64,000 nt of DNA from Septoria linicola (Eukaryota > Ascomycota > Dothideomycetes > Mycosphaerellales > Mycosphaerellaceae): assembly GCA_024114885.1 (NCBI GenBank), contig CP099425.1, forward strand, positions 2,294,001 to 2,358,000. Direction: 5' to 3'. Shown piece by piece: positions 55,456-64,000 of the stretch. The notes beneath the pieces were generated by a model. It did no database searches and was not told where the DNA came from. It saw only the letters and a list, made by a program, of their open reading frames with translations. The translations under genes were made by a program, and so were the position numbers. Position 1 is the stretch's first letter. Every line of letters starts with the position of its first letter.

Positions 55456-57060
55456 CAAGACGACAATATGCTTGTGGCAAGTCTGCAACGACACGCAGAG
55501 CTCACACTGACAATTACAACGCAAGAAAGATCAGGATTGAAGCACGCATCCGCATGTGACAAACGCCAAAAGCCGCCGCACTAGACTCCAGGATGTCGCG
55601 TCAAAGGCTCGGCGATGGCAGAGATCACATTGCGGACCCGCCGGGGGTGTAGCTGGAATCGGCAGAGGACAAATTCAGGCGGGCGCTAAGTAAATTCTGG
55701 CAAACCATGAGGCGCAACTCGTAACGCCTCTGGGCGGACCCGGTTGAACGAGCCGAGTTGTGCTTGGAAGATACTCTCTGCCAGGAGCCGGGCCTCGGTG
55801 CGTGAGGGCACAACAGCAACTCCAACAAGATTGGGACGCTTCGTTCCTGCGCGGAGCCTCCCTTTTTGCTGACTGCTATTCGTACCTGAAGTTCGACCAC
55901 ACCAAAGTGCGGGGACTCGCTGCGAAGCCATTCATCCCTGCAACGCCATCGTTGCGAGATCGTGATAGCAAGTCATTTGCAGCTGCAGCGGACGATGCCA
56001 CCAGTCGCGCTGCTCAAATTGCTCGCGCGACCAACGAGAGGATGGCTGGGCGTGAGCGTATGGTAGCCATCATCAAAGCACTGACAAGCGTTGGCATTTG
56101 GGTTGTCAACCACGTCTGCTACCGAGAAGCCGCTGCCGCTATGGAGCGCCTATGAGACATTGGATGATTACCCCGGGAATGAGCCATCTTACTCTCCCTT
56201 GTCTAGAAAAACACCCCTCTCATGAAGACATGCTAAGCATCTGCGTGCGCTGCTCCCATGGCGCTGGAGAGCTTGCGAAACGGCAATGGCATTGTTGCTC
56301 TGTCATGGAAATAGTGCAATAGGCACCGCGGAGGACAGAGCATGTGAGCATAAGACCCATGTGAGGCGTAACCTGGGAGCTGCAGTAGCTTGCAGCCCTC
56401 GTGCCTCTTGCGGATTCGCAGCTCTCAGAAAAGCCTGCCTCGGTCGCCTGCATCGTCATGATGCGGCTGGTGCATGCGTGTTGCAGCACCATCGATAGAT
56501 GGCCAAGCACTTGCGGCTAACCAGCACCCTGCTATTTGCCCTCTGTGGCAATTTCGAGACAAGCGACCGCGCAGCACACGACTGTTTGACGTTCTGATGG
56601 TCTGCTGCGTTGAGTCTCTTGCTGGCGTATCAGCGGATCATACGGTATGCAAACTGGTCTCTGCCTATAATTGCGGCGGCGACCCAGGTCTTCCCGCAAG
56701 CTCTCAGCACAAAGAGTGGCCAATAAGCGGGCGTTGAGACCGCTGTGCCAATCTTTAATTTAGACTTTGGCCGGTCCTGCAAGTATCGCTTCTCGATCCG
56801 CCGACTATTCTCTGCACATCTGGCCTTTCTTGGGCAAGCCGCCACATTGAGTTCTTCGCCGACATGCTTCACACTTATCCGGCACAGTAGCAATTCGTGC
56901 GCCTGCGTTCCTTCCACAACCAACCTTTGAATTGTCTATCGTGAGGAGATGTCTTGTCGGTCTACTGCATGACATCCCTTTCTGCATACTCATCATACAT
57001 CCCTCGTTCTTGTCAGCTCTAGCTCTTGCATATACCACACCACAAATCTTTTGAGCACTC
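55456..57060. other. Intergenic, no supported gene
   Basis: 1.6 kb. A plus-strand ORF at 55760-56155 has an Ala-rich C-terminus (AAAADDATSRAAQIARATNE) but no ATG near its start and no known domain. Possible gene fragment, not called. Confidence 0.4.
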
Positions 57061-58485
57061 ATGCGAGTGCCATTGCAATTGCCTGAGCTGCCCATGTTCG
57101 GAGGCCAAGCACGCGCTCGATCTTGGTCGTCGAGCCGCACTCCAGCAGAGAAGCCTGAAGCCACAGTCGAAAAGATGAAGGTCGCACCCAAATCATACAA
57201 CCCGAAGGATTACCTTCAATCAATACCACAGATTGGCATGCCAAAGCAGCTCCAGAGAACGATACCTGCGCTCCTCGCATTATGTCTGTTAGTATTCTTC
57301 CTTTCGGGGTCGCACACAAGCTTCGCGCCAGGCTTCTTCGAATCGAGACCAAAGCACTTTCCGCGGAAGATCTGGCAAACGTGGAAAGTCGATCCCCTAA
57401 AGTTTGAGGAGCGAGATCATAACGTCGCGCAATCCTGGATCGCGAAGAACCCAGACTACCGATATGAGGTCCTCACGGACCTGAACGACATGGCTTACGT
57501 CGAGACGCATTTCGGTCCAGATGGCTTGAACCGCGAGGACATCGTATACGTGTATCGCGAGCTTACCGCACGTATCATCAAGGCCGATCTGCTGCGGTAC
57601 ATGATTATGTACATCGAGGGAGGCGTGTATACCGATATTGATGTTGAAGCTCTCCGCCCGATCAGCAACTTCATCCCACCGCGATGGCAGGAGAAGGATG
57701 TGGACATGGTAGTCGGTGTTGAGATCGATCAGCCAGAGTTCGCGCTGCACCCAGTGCTAGGCACGAAGTGCAAGTCCTTCTGCCAGTGGACATTCATGTG
57801 CAAGCCTAAGCTTCCCGTCATGATGAAGCTCATTGAGAACATCATCGTCTGGCTGCGCAGTGTCGCCGTCCAGCAGGGTGTCCCTATCTCGCAGGTCAAG
57901 CTCGACTTCGATCAGGTCATCAGCGGCACCGGTCCATCCGCGTTTACGAACGCCATCCTCGACGACATCGAGCAGCGCACTGGCCAGAAGGTCACTTGGG
58001 ACCAATTCCACGACCTGACCGAGTCCACCTTGGTCGGTGGCGTTCTTGTCCTGACTGTCGAGGCTTTCGCTGCAGGTCAAGGCCACTCCGACTCTGGCAC
58101 TCACGAGACAAAGCAGGCTCTCGTGAAGCACCACTACCACGCCTCTGGCTGGCCAACGACCCATCCACGATTCAACCACCCCATCTTCGGCGAAGTCGAG
58201 AAGTGCAACTGGAACCACGACTGTGTCAAGAAGTGGGATGAAGACACCGCCGCTTTCGAAGCGCTCTCCCCAGAAGAGAAGATCAAGCAAGTCGCGCTCA
58301 AGGAAGCCGAGGACAAGCGTACAGCAGAAGAGGAAGAGAGGAGAAAGGTCGAAGCCGAGGAGCGGAAGAAGAAGGGACTTCCTGAGCTAAAGTACGACGA
58401 CAAGGGCAAAGTCATCATTCCTGATGACCCAGCAAAGAAGGAAGGTGACAAGAAGGAGCCTGCGCCTGATCTCCACAGAAGATGA
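57061..58485 (+). CDS. GT32-family glycosyltransferase (OCH1-like alpha-1,6-mannosyltransferase)
   Basis: Type II Golgi enzyme, intronless, 474 aa. The cytosolic N-terminus is about 65 aa, then the TM anchor is at about 66-82 (TIPALLALCLLVFFLSG). The luminal catalytic domain begins FPRKIWQTWKVDPLKFEERD, and the DxD metal-binding motif is YTDIDVE (Asp192, Asp194), preceded by IIKADLLRYMIMYIEGGVY, the GT32/OCH1 signature. HHYHASGWPTTHP closes the catalytic core. An unusual highly charged tail of about 80 residues follows (EEEERRKVEAEERKKKGLPE), predicted coiled coil. PMR1 in the same window supplies the Mn2+ such enzymes need (functional link known from yeast). Confidence 0.92.
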   Translation: MRVPLQLPELPMFGGQARARSWSSSRTPAEKPEATVEKMKVAPKSYNPKDYLQSIPQIGMPKQLQRTIPALLALCLLVFFLSGSHTSFAPGFFESRPKHFPRKIWQTWKVDPLKFEERDHNVAQSWIAKNPDYRYEVLTDLNDMAYVETHFGPDGLNREDIVYVYRELTARIIKADLLRYMIMYIEGGVYTDIDVEALRPISNFIPPRWQEKDVDMVVGVEIDQPEFALHPVLGTKCKSFCQWTFMCKPKLPVMMKLIENIIVWLRSVAVQQGVPISQVKLDFDQVISGTGPSAFTNAILDDIEQRTGQKVTWDQFHDLTESTLVGGVLVLTVEAFAAGQGHSDSGTHETKQALVKHHYHASGWPTTHPRFNHPIFGEVEKCNWNHDCVKKWDEDTAAFEALSPEEKIKQVALKEAEDKRTAEEEERRKVEAEERKKKGLPELKYDDKGKVIIPDDPAKKEGDKKEPAPDLHRR

Positions 58486-59941
58486 AAGATGATAATGAAC
58501 GAATAGAAGACCCCAGCATTTGTTGAACGTTTATGGGAAACGGCGGTGGTGTTCATGGGCGATGATATCTTTGTGATCGAGATTCTGGCGACAGTCGTCT
58601 CTTCGTCTTGGGCATTTGCATTTTTGGATTCCGAGACTAGTGTGAGTGGTAGATGCGAAGGAGGAGGACGATGATGGCGGCGGCGGAAGGGAACAGGATC
58701 GATCTGTGACATATAGGAAGTTAGGAGCCTACTTATGAGCCCCTTCTTCAGCTTCCGACCGAGACTTATTCAAAAATGACCATGATATTAATTTCAACCT
58801 TGTTTTTCCAGAAAGCCTCACTTTACCTTTTCCCTTTTGCCGTCTGCTGTTGTTGCTTTTGCGTGGGAGGTAGTACTTGGTTCTGAAACAAAAGTCTCGC
58901 GATAAGCATGGACGAAGCCAAAGAGCTTGTGCTTTTGCTTGTGATTGTTGAATCTTCTTCGTCATATTACAGGGATGTTTGGACTTTAATGGTGGGTATA
59001 GATGATGTACAGATCAAGTGAGCGTGATGTATCGGGATTGAGGTGAGTTGCACGAGGCAGATGGCTTTTGGGGAAAGAGCAGCAGATTAGGCAAAATGGT
59101 GTTGGGGTTAGAGAGGGAGGGAAGGAGCGAGCTCAATATGTGCAGACTGCAACGTGCGTAGGCACGACTAAGCAAGCTTCTCTGAGGCTTACAATGTTTC
59201 CATTTCATCAGCCTTGCTCGGACATCACAGGTATCAGTAATCAGGAATTTCAGCGGAACGTAAGAAGGAATGAATCATGCCGCGAAAAGTATGGGGGTGG
59301 TCACACTGCTTCAATTGAACGAATCGTGGCAATTCGAAGAGTACAAACCAGAAGCACTGCCTAGATCTGCTCATATGGCCTATGGATCCTCAAGAGGGAG
59401 TTCTTCCACGACGAGATCCTGCTGCATTGGCTGTGAATCATTGTGACTGAAAAGCACGAGCCCTCTGGCACTCATGCTACAGAATGCAGCAGCCAGAGTC
59501 AACGAATGGGAACATAAGAGTCCGCCGTCCAAACTTCTCCAAGAATGGGTGTAGATGTGTTGACTTGCAATCTTATGCTGTAAGGACTACAGCCATGTCA
59601 GCAACTATTGGGATGAGAACCTTCTCAGCGATGTATTCCACGACAATGCACTTGGAAGCCAGCTTAGTCTAGCATGCGGCCCGATCTAGTGCACGAAATA
59701 TCGAGTGCCAGAAGCAGCTCTGATCTTTGCCCAGCGCCAGTAAGCAGAGACCTTTCATCCATGGTATACCTGTATTCTGGTGTGTATAGACAGACAATAA
59801 TCATACTAGCGTACGTCCTATCCACTCTGCCTACATCGAGCAAGCCACTCGTTTATCGCCAGCGACAATTCTACTCACCCACCTCCCTTCTCATCGTCAC
59901 GTTTCACTTGTCTCCACACGCAACAGTCTCACAGTACCGCT
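58486..59941. other. Intergenic, no supported gene
   Basis: 1.46 kb between GT32 and the AT-hook gene, both ending here (convergent). Short ORFs only. Confidence 0.45.
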
Positions 59942-62740
59942 CTATGGTCTGCAAGCGAATCCTGGTCGGCAGTCCTCACATCCACACCCTCTCGGATGAC
60001 CATTGAAGCTCGCTTGTCTTGCGACCTCAGATATGTGTCCCGGTCCTTCCAAAATGCCTTGCGGATCCCATCGAGATCGGCCCATCTCTCCGTAAAGTTG
60101 TCCCGGCATGTAAGGTGGGAAACTGTGGTACGCCGAAGGTCGAGGACTCGGCTGCGGCATATATGGCACTCTTGGACTCAGGAATGGCGCTATGCTTGGC
60201 TGCCCAATGAAGCCATGTCTAGATGGAGATGCATGCAGATGATGCTGTGGCCCTTGTTGGTTCCAGTATACGCTCTGTTGCTGCGCAAATTGTGTGGGTG
60301 TCAAGCTCGGAGGTCGCATGTTTGAGCTCGGACTGCCATACTGTCCGTTCTCGATTGCTTGCGGCCGCGGAGTAGAATTCCGTGAGGACCGCCTTGAGTG
60401 TGAGGACGAATGCTGCGGCGAAGCAAGTGAGCCTTTGGTGCCATTAGATAAGGTACGCGTGTGGGTCTGCCTATCAATCTTGGGGGATGCCGTGGTTGAC
60501 GTCTCACTTCGACTAGCATTGCTGATTGGCGCCATGCTTGGCCTTGGTTCTGGGCCTGGTCGAGAAGGAGGCCTATCACCATGACCATTCATTGGAGCCA
60601 TTCGAAGGGCTGCAGCATGCACCTGCGACCCATTCTGTGGCAAGCCTGTGCTCTGTCGCTGAGCATATTGCTGGAAGCCCATGGATTCATCGCCCGATTG
60701 ACTGGTCCATCCCGCGTGAGGCAATGGCAAAGGTACAGGCGTGTGCATAGTCACGGGCATAGCTGGCTCGGCCCTAAAAGGTGGCCTGTCGGTCATTTGC
60801 GTGCGCGGTGACATATGACTGCCTGGAATGTACACCTGCGCTTGCGCGTGAGGCGGGCAGACTGGATTCTGCTGGGTCTGGTGCTGCAGTGCTGTACTTT
60901 GACTGCGCATATGGCTTCCTGGCTGTATTGAGAGACTGGGTACTGCCGCGGAGTCTGCTCGGGAAGCTGGCCTGTCCTTTCCATTCATCGGTAGCGATGC
61001 CTGGTGACGAGATGGAGGCGCATGAGGCGAAGTAATTACCTCTCCACGATGGAGCTGCTGTCCTCTCTGCTGGAGCATATTGCCTAGAGCAGCCTCGTAT
61101 TGTGATATTGCAGCAGCAGCGGGGAGAGGCATGCGCTGAGCACCCTGATCAATAGCCGGTGCTTTGACAGCAGTCGTCTGATCTCCTTCGAGTGGAGTGG
61201 CCCACATCTGCGCGACAGGAGCGCAGTGCTGTATCTGTTGCTCCTTGATGGGAGCATCGGTCAATTTTAAAGCCTCGCTCGCAGGTTCCAATGTTGGCGC
61301 TGGAAGTTTCCAATCATCCTTGCTAGCGGCATACTGCGCTGTCGGCTTGACAACATTACTTCTCTTAGGTGCTGCCGCCTTGGTCGGCGTACTCTGTTGT
61401 GCATTCCTGTCCTTTGCTCCAGTATCTCCTGTCTTGTCAAGCTTTGCAGGCGATTCAAACATACGTTTGACGTTTTCCTCGGTAGCTCGTTGAGCAGGAC
61501 TATAGTGCTCGGGATGAACCCGTCGAATGTGATCCAGCATACTTCTCGCCCTATTAGGGCCCAGAGTCCGCTTATCACATTGATCGAAGCCAAGCTGACT
61601 GGGCAGAGTACATCTCATCATCTCATCACCACGATTTGTCACCCTTGACGGCGTGTCGATCTTTACATTGTTCGCTGTCGAATTTTCCATCTTTGATGGA
61701 GTAGAGCTCTCCTTTGGCGTACTAACAGTACACACTTCCCGCGTCATACTTTGCAGCATTGAACCATTGTTGGGCCTTTGCGGTGTTGGAGCGTGGATAG
61801 ATTGCACAATACTCGCAGTTCGTGACGTTTGCTGCGTGGATACAGTCTTGCGGGGTCTCTTCCCAGCAGTCTGTGGCCTCATTGCGCTAGGACCTGCGGC
61901 CTGGAAGACTTTTGCGATGTCTGCAGGATTCGACGCAATTTCTGCGGGCGCGGTATAAGGATTGCTTGGGAATGCTGGCTCGACCACCGCTTCTGAGTCA
62001 GATTCTCCAGACGCATCATCTTCTTCATTCACTTCGACCTTTGGGGTCGCTTTCGGCCTCTTCGTAGCTGGCGGCGCTCTGGACTTTGGCTTGATTGGCG
62101 TGGACTTCTTGTTGAACGTGGCAAAGACGTTGTCAAGAGAATGAGGACCAGCAGCAGCGCCTGACGTGTACAATTTGTCGTTTGACGACGGTCCATGACG
62201 AGATACCACAGAAGTTTCATTCTTCGACTTGCCCGTGTCAGCAGACATTTGTTTCTTCTCGCGCTTCGCTGCTGTCAATTTTGCAGCCTCGCTTTTCGGG
62301 GGACGACCGCGTCTTTTCTTCGCCGGAGTAGGATCGGCTTCAGACTGCGTTGCTTCACTGTCAGCTGGCTGTACGCGCTTCCTCTTCTTGCTCGTTTCCG
62401 ACTTCTCACGCGTGACCTGTGTTCCTGCTTTGCGCACACGCTCTCTTTTGCTGAGCTCAATATTCTCATCGGCATCAGTACCTTCATCTTTCGAGAGTTG
62501 CCTTCGTTTAGCAGGTCTCGCGTGGGACTTTCCACGCTTCCTTTTGCCAACTTGCACCTTGTCCTCGCGGCCTTCATCCTCTCGATCTTTATCCTCAGAC
62601 TGATTTCGGGCTCCAATGTCATCGATCGCAAAGGGAGATTGGCTGATTGCTTGATCTCTGTGATTGATCCCATTCTCGACATCGATATGAAGCCCAGTTG
62701 CGGCAAATGACTGGTTCCCTTGCCTGGCAGCAAAAGGCAT
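59942..62740 (-). CDS. Large disordered AT-hook protein with a C2H2-like finger
   Basis: 932 aa from the first in-frame ATG (MPFAARQGNQSF), but the same frame is open upstream to the ADA1 stop at 62939-62941, so the true start or a fusion is unresolved. Early region: basic nuclear-type clusters (KRKRGKSHARPAKRRQLSKD) and an AT-hook KKRRGRPPKSEA near residues 138-149. Around residues 376-414 a conserved-looking segment has CTLPSQLGFDQC and HIRRVHPEHY, resembling a zinc finger. The rest is low-complexity Gln/Pro/Ser, ending CGCEDCRPGFACRP, a cysteine cluster. Likely a nuclear DNA-binding or chromatin regulator (inference). Stop TGA or equivalent at 59942. Confidence 0.72.
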   Translation of the reverse strand: MPFAARQGNQSFAATGLHIDVENGINHRDQAISQSPFAIDDIGARNQSEDKDREDEGREDKVQVGKRKRGKSHARPAKRRQLSKDEGTDADENIELSKRERVRKAGTQVTREKSETSKKRKRVQPADSEATQSEADPTPAKKRRGRPPKSEAAKLTAAKREKKQMSADTGKSKNETSVVSRHGPSSNDKLYTSGAAAGPHSLDNVFATFNKKSTPIKPKSRAPPATKRPKATPKVEVNEEDDASGESDSEAVVEPAFPSNPYTAPAEIASNPADIAKVFQAAGPSAMRPQTAGKRPRKTVSTQQTSRTASIVQSIHAPTPQRPNNGSMLQSMTREVCTVSTPKESSTPSKMENSTANNVKIDTPSRVTNRGDEMMRCTLPSQLGFDQCDKRTLGPNRARSMLDHIRRVHPEHYSPAQRATEENVKRMFESPAKLDKTGDTGAKDRNAQQSTPTKAAAPKRSNVVKPTAQYAASKDDWKLPAPTLEPASEALKLTDAPIKEQQIQHCAPVAQMWATPLEGDQTTAVKAPAIDQGAQRMPLPAAAAISQYEAALGNMLQQRGQQLHRGEVITSPHAPPSRHQASLPMNGKDRPASRADSAAVPSLSIQPGSHMRSQSTALQHQTQQNPVCPPHAQAQVYIPGSHMSPRTQMTDRPPFRAEPAMPVTMHTPVPLPLPHAGWTSQSGDESMGFQQYAQRQSTGLPQNGSQVHAAALRMAPMNGHGDRPPSRPGPEPRPSMAPISNASRSETSTTASPKIDRQTHTRTLSNGTKGSLASPQHSSSHSRRSSRNSTPRPQAIENGQYGSPSSNMRPPSLTPTQFAQQQSVYWNQQGPQHHLHASPSRHGFIGQPSIAPFLSPRVPYMPQPSPRPSAYHSFPPYMPGQLYGEMGRSRWDPQGILEGPGHISEVARQASFNGHPRGCGCEDCRPGFACRP

Positions 62741-62938
62741 GGGCCTTGAAGGGTCGGCCTCGCCATACTGTCCCTGATTGAGGTTTCGCTTCTGTCGTTC
62801 GCCAATGCCCTCGGACACAGCAGCCGCGATAGCCTCTCTGTAGACGCCTGTCCGAAAGTCTTCCAGCAGAGGAAGGCCGTAGTAGTCTCCAGGATGGCAG
62901 TAAGTGTTCGGTTGTTCACATGCAGCTCTACGTGGATC

Positions 62939-64000
62939 CTATCCCGCAGCCAGCAAACAATCGTCCAAAGCTCCCATGACACTGTCGTGATCGTTCTTCG
63001 CGACGCCTTTGAAGTGTCCACAGTCGAATTCCGAGTCAATATCCATGGCGTCCGCATTCTCAGGTCCCGCAGTACCAGACCGTTTGATGCCGTTAGTGAG
63101 ATGTCCTGAGAGACCATTGATGCTCGATTTCGATGACGGGCTCACAGTCGGGTAGTGCTTCAGCATGATCTGCTCATCCAAGAACCGATCCTGTTTGAGG
63201 AAGGAATCTGACAGCCCAAGCCCAAGACGCATGTCTGCCATCCTAAGCGGTTCCCTTTGCGCTTGCATCTGCATCTCGACTGGCAACAGACCACCTGCAT
63301 TCCTTTGCAGAACTCCTCTCTCAGCATCATCCTCCTCCATTCGGAACTGGCGCATAAATTTATGAGTCTGCACACCATCCCTACCAACGGCATTGCTGCG
63401 TGCGTGTGCGAGGAAATGGCTGAGCATTTCTTTGATGTACACTTCGCAAGCCTGCTCGACGAGTTCTGCGCATCCTTGCAGCATGCCTTGTTGGACGCCT
63501 CCCGTCAGGCCTTGCTCGTAACAGATTGGTTCGATCTTGTTCTGCAAGTCATTGAGACCAGGAAACTCCAGCTGTTCACTTGCCAGAGGTTGCGCGTATC
63601 GTCGCTGGATCTCAATGTCGAAATTATTCCTTGCAAGACCAGCTGTTGTGCCTTGTTGATCGTTCTGTCCGTATCCAGCCCCGGGAGGTTTCACAGCCAG
63701 CTCGTTGCCGTAGTCCACGATCTGGCGCAGGCCTTCTTGCTTGGCCACTTTTGGTGCCACATCGCTCACTGCCTTGATCCTTTGCCTGTCCCGTGGATGC
63801 AAGCTCATAATCTCTCGCTTCAGCCTTTCCTCTGCTTTGTCGTTCACACCCCCTCCCGCACCCGAGCTCTTAGCCGTGCTGGAAGGCTTGTCGGTCGCGA
63901 CCACCCATGGCGCAACTTCCGTCGCGGGAGCATCGCGCAATGTGTTCGCGTAGATGGCCGTGACGAGTTGGTTGTGGAGCTGCAGAGTCGAAGTCGTGTT
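62939..64000 (-). CDS. HFI1: SAGA coactivator subunit ADA1/HFI1; 5' end outside window
   Basis: Core structural subunit of the SAGA histone-acetyltransferase complex. The frame is open to the window edge (NTTSTLQLHNQLVTAIYANT), so the start lies beyond 64000; about 354 residues are visible. SAGA-Tad1 signatures: LHPRDRQRIKAVSDVAPKV and YEQGLTGGVQQGMLQGCAEL, followed by EQACEVYIKEMLSHFLAHAR, the histone-fold-type region. The C-terminus reads SVMGALDDCLLAAG and stops at TAG 62941-62939. The next ORF downstream is in the same frame. Confidence 0.88.
   Translation of the reverse strand, partial: NTTSTLQLHNQLVTAIYANTLRDAPATEVAPWVVATDKPSSTAKSSGAGGGVNDKAEERLKREIMSLHPRDRQRIKAVSDVAPKVAKQEGLRQIVDYGNELAVKPPGAGYGQNDQQGTTAGLARNNFDIEIQRRYAQPLASEQLEFPGLNDLQNKIEPICYEQGLTGGVQQGMLQGCAELVEQACEVYIKEMLSHFLAHARSNAVGRDGVQTHKFMRQFRMEEDDAERGVLQRNAGGLLPVEMQMQAQREPLRMADMRLGLGLSDSFLKQDRFLDEQIMLKHYPTVSPSSKSSINGLSGHLTNGIKRSGTAGPENADAMDIDSEFDCGHFKGVAKNDHDSVMGALDDCLLAAG

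Noticed and set aside
55760..56155. Ala-rich plus-strand ORF as a gene
   Set aside because: No ATG near its start, no domain, and no clear splice sites to extend it; may be a fragment but not supportable.

Overview
The window is nuclear chromosomal DNA from a filamentous ascomycete. Gene density is about one per 2 kb. Most genes have 0-5 short introns (mostly 45-110 nt) with GTATGT/GTAAGT-type donors and CTGAC/CTAAC-type branch sites. Gene content (RCR, DUF7702-type, AIM24, fungal BTB and F-box-like families, CVNH, SAGA Ada1) fits Pezizomycotina. The style resembles Dothideomycetes such as Mycosphaerellales, but that rank is inference. No prokaryotic, viral, CRISPR, rRNA or tRNA gene was recognised.

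Layout. 1-0.7 kb: 3' end of RFA1. 1-3 kb: two F-box-like/DUF genes, both with reading-frame damage. 4.2-11.5 kb: RAD21 cohesin, PMR1 Ca/Mn pump and an M50-like membrane protease. 11.7-18.7 kb: beta-lactamase-fold hydrolase, ISU1, RPN6, SOF1. 19-27.9 kb: SR-type RNA-binding protein, SLC35/TPT transporter, Q-rich protein, BTB protein, DUF7702-like membrane protein, DIM1. 28.1-31.2 kb: a gene-poor stretch holding three same-strand paralogues of a tiny single-TM protein family that a plain ORF list misses. 32-36 kb: the divergent mitochondrial pair ATM1/AIM24. 36-42 kb: a BTB gene, an MDR reductase, a split cyanovirin-N (CVNH) protein and an RCR protein. 42.2-42.5 kb: a degenerate, RIP-like AT-rich island. 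43-50.6 kb: ARL8-type GTPase, RPA135, FAD monooxygenase. 52-58.5 kb: single-TM protein, acyltransferase-3 protein, GT32 glycosyltransferase. 59.9-64 kb: a large AT-hook/zinc-finger-like disordered protein read collinearly after ADA1 (SAGA), which runs off the end.

How genes relate. There is no obvious secondary-metabolite or catabolic cluster; most genes are housekeeping. Thematic links are the mitochondrial Fe-S genes (ISU1, and ATM1 with AIM24 behind a shared 327-bp promoter), ribosome biogenesis (SOF1, DIM1, RPA135) and Golgi/cell-surface functions (PMR1, SLC35, GT32, RCR). Accessory genes (small-TM trio, CVNH, BTB pair, F-box-like genes) sit between housekeeping blocks, and frame lesions and palindromes concentrate there. 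All splice models are hand-derived from frame continuity and family motifs, without alignment tools.
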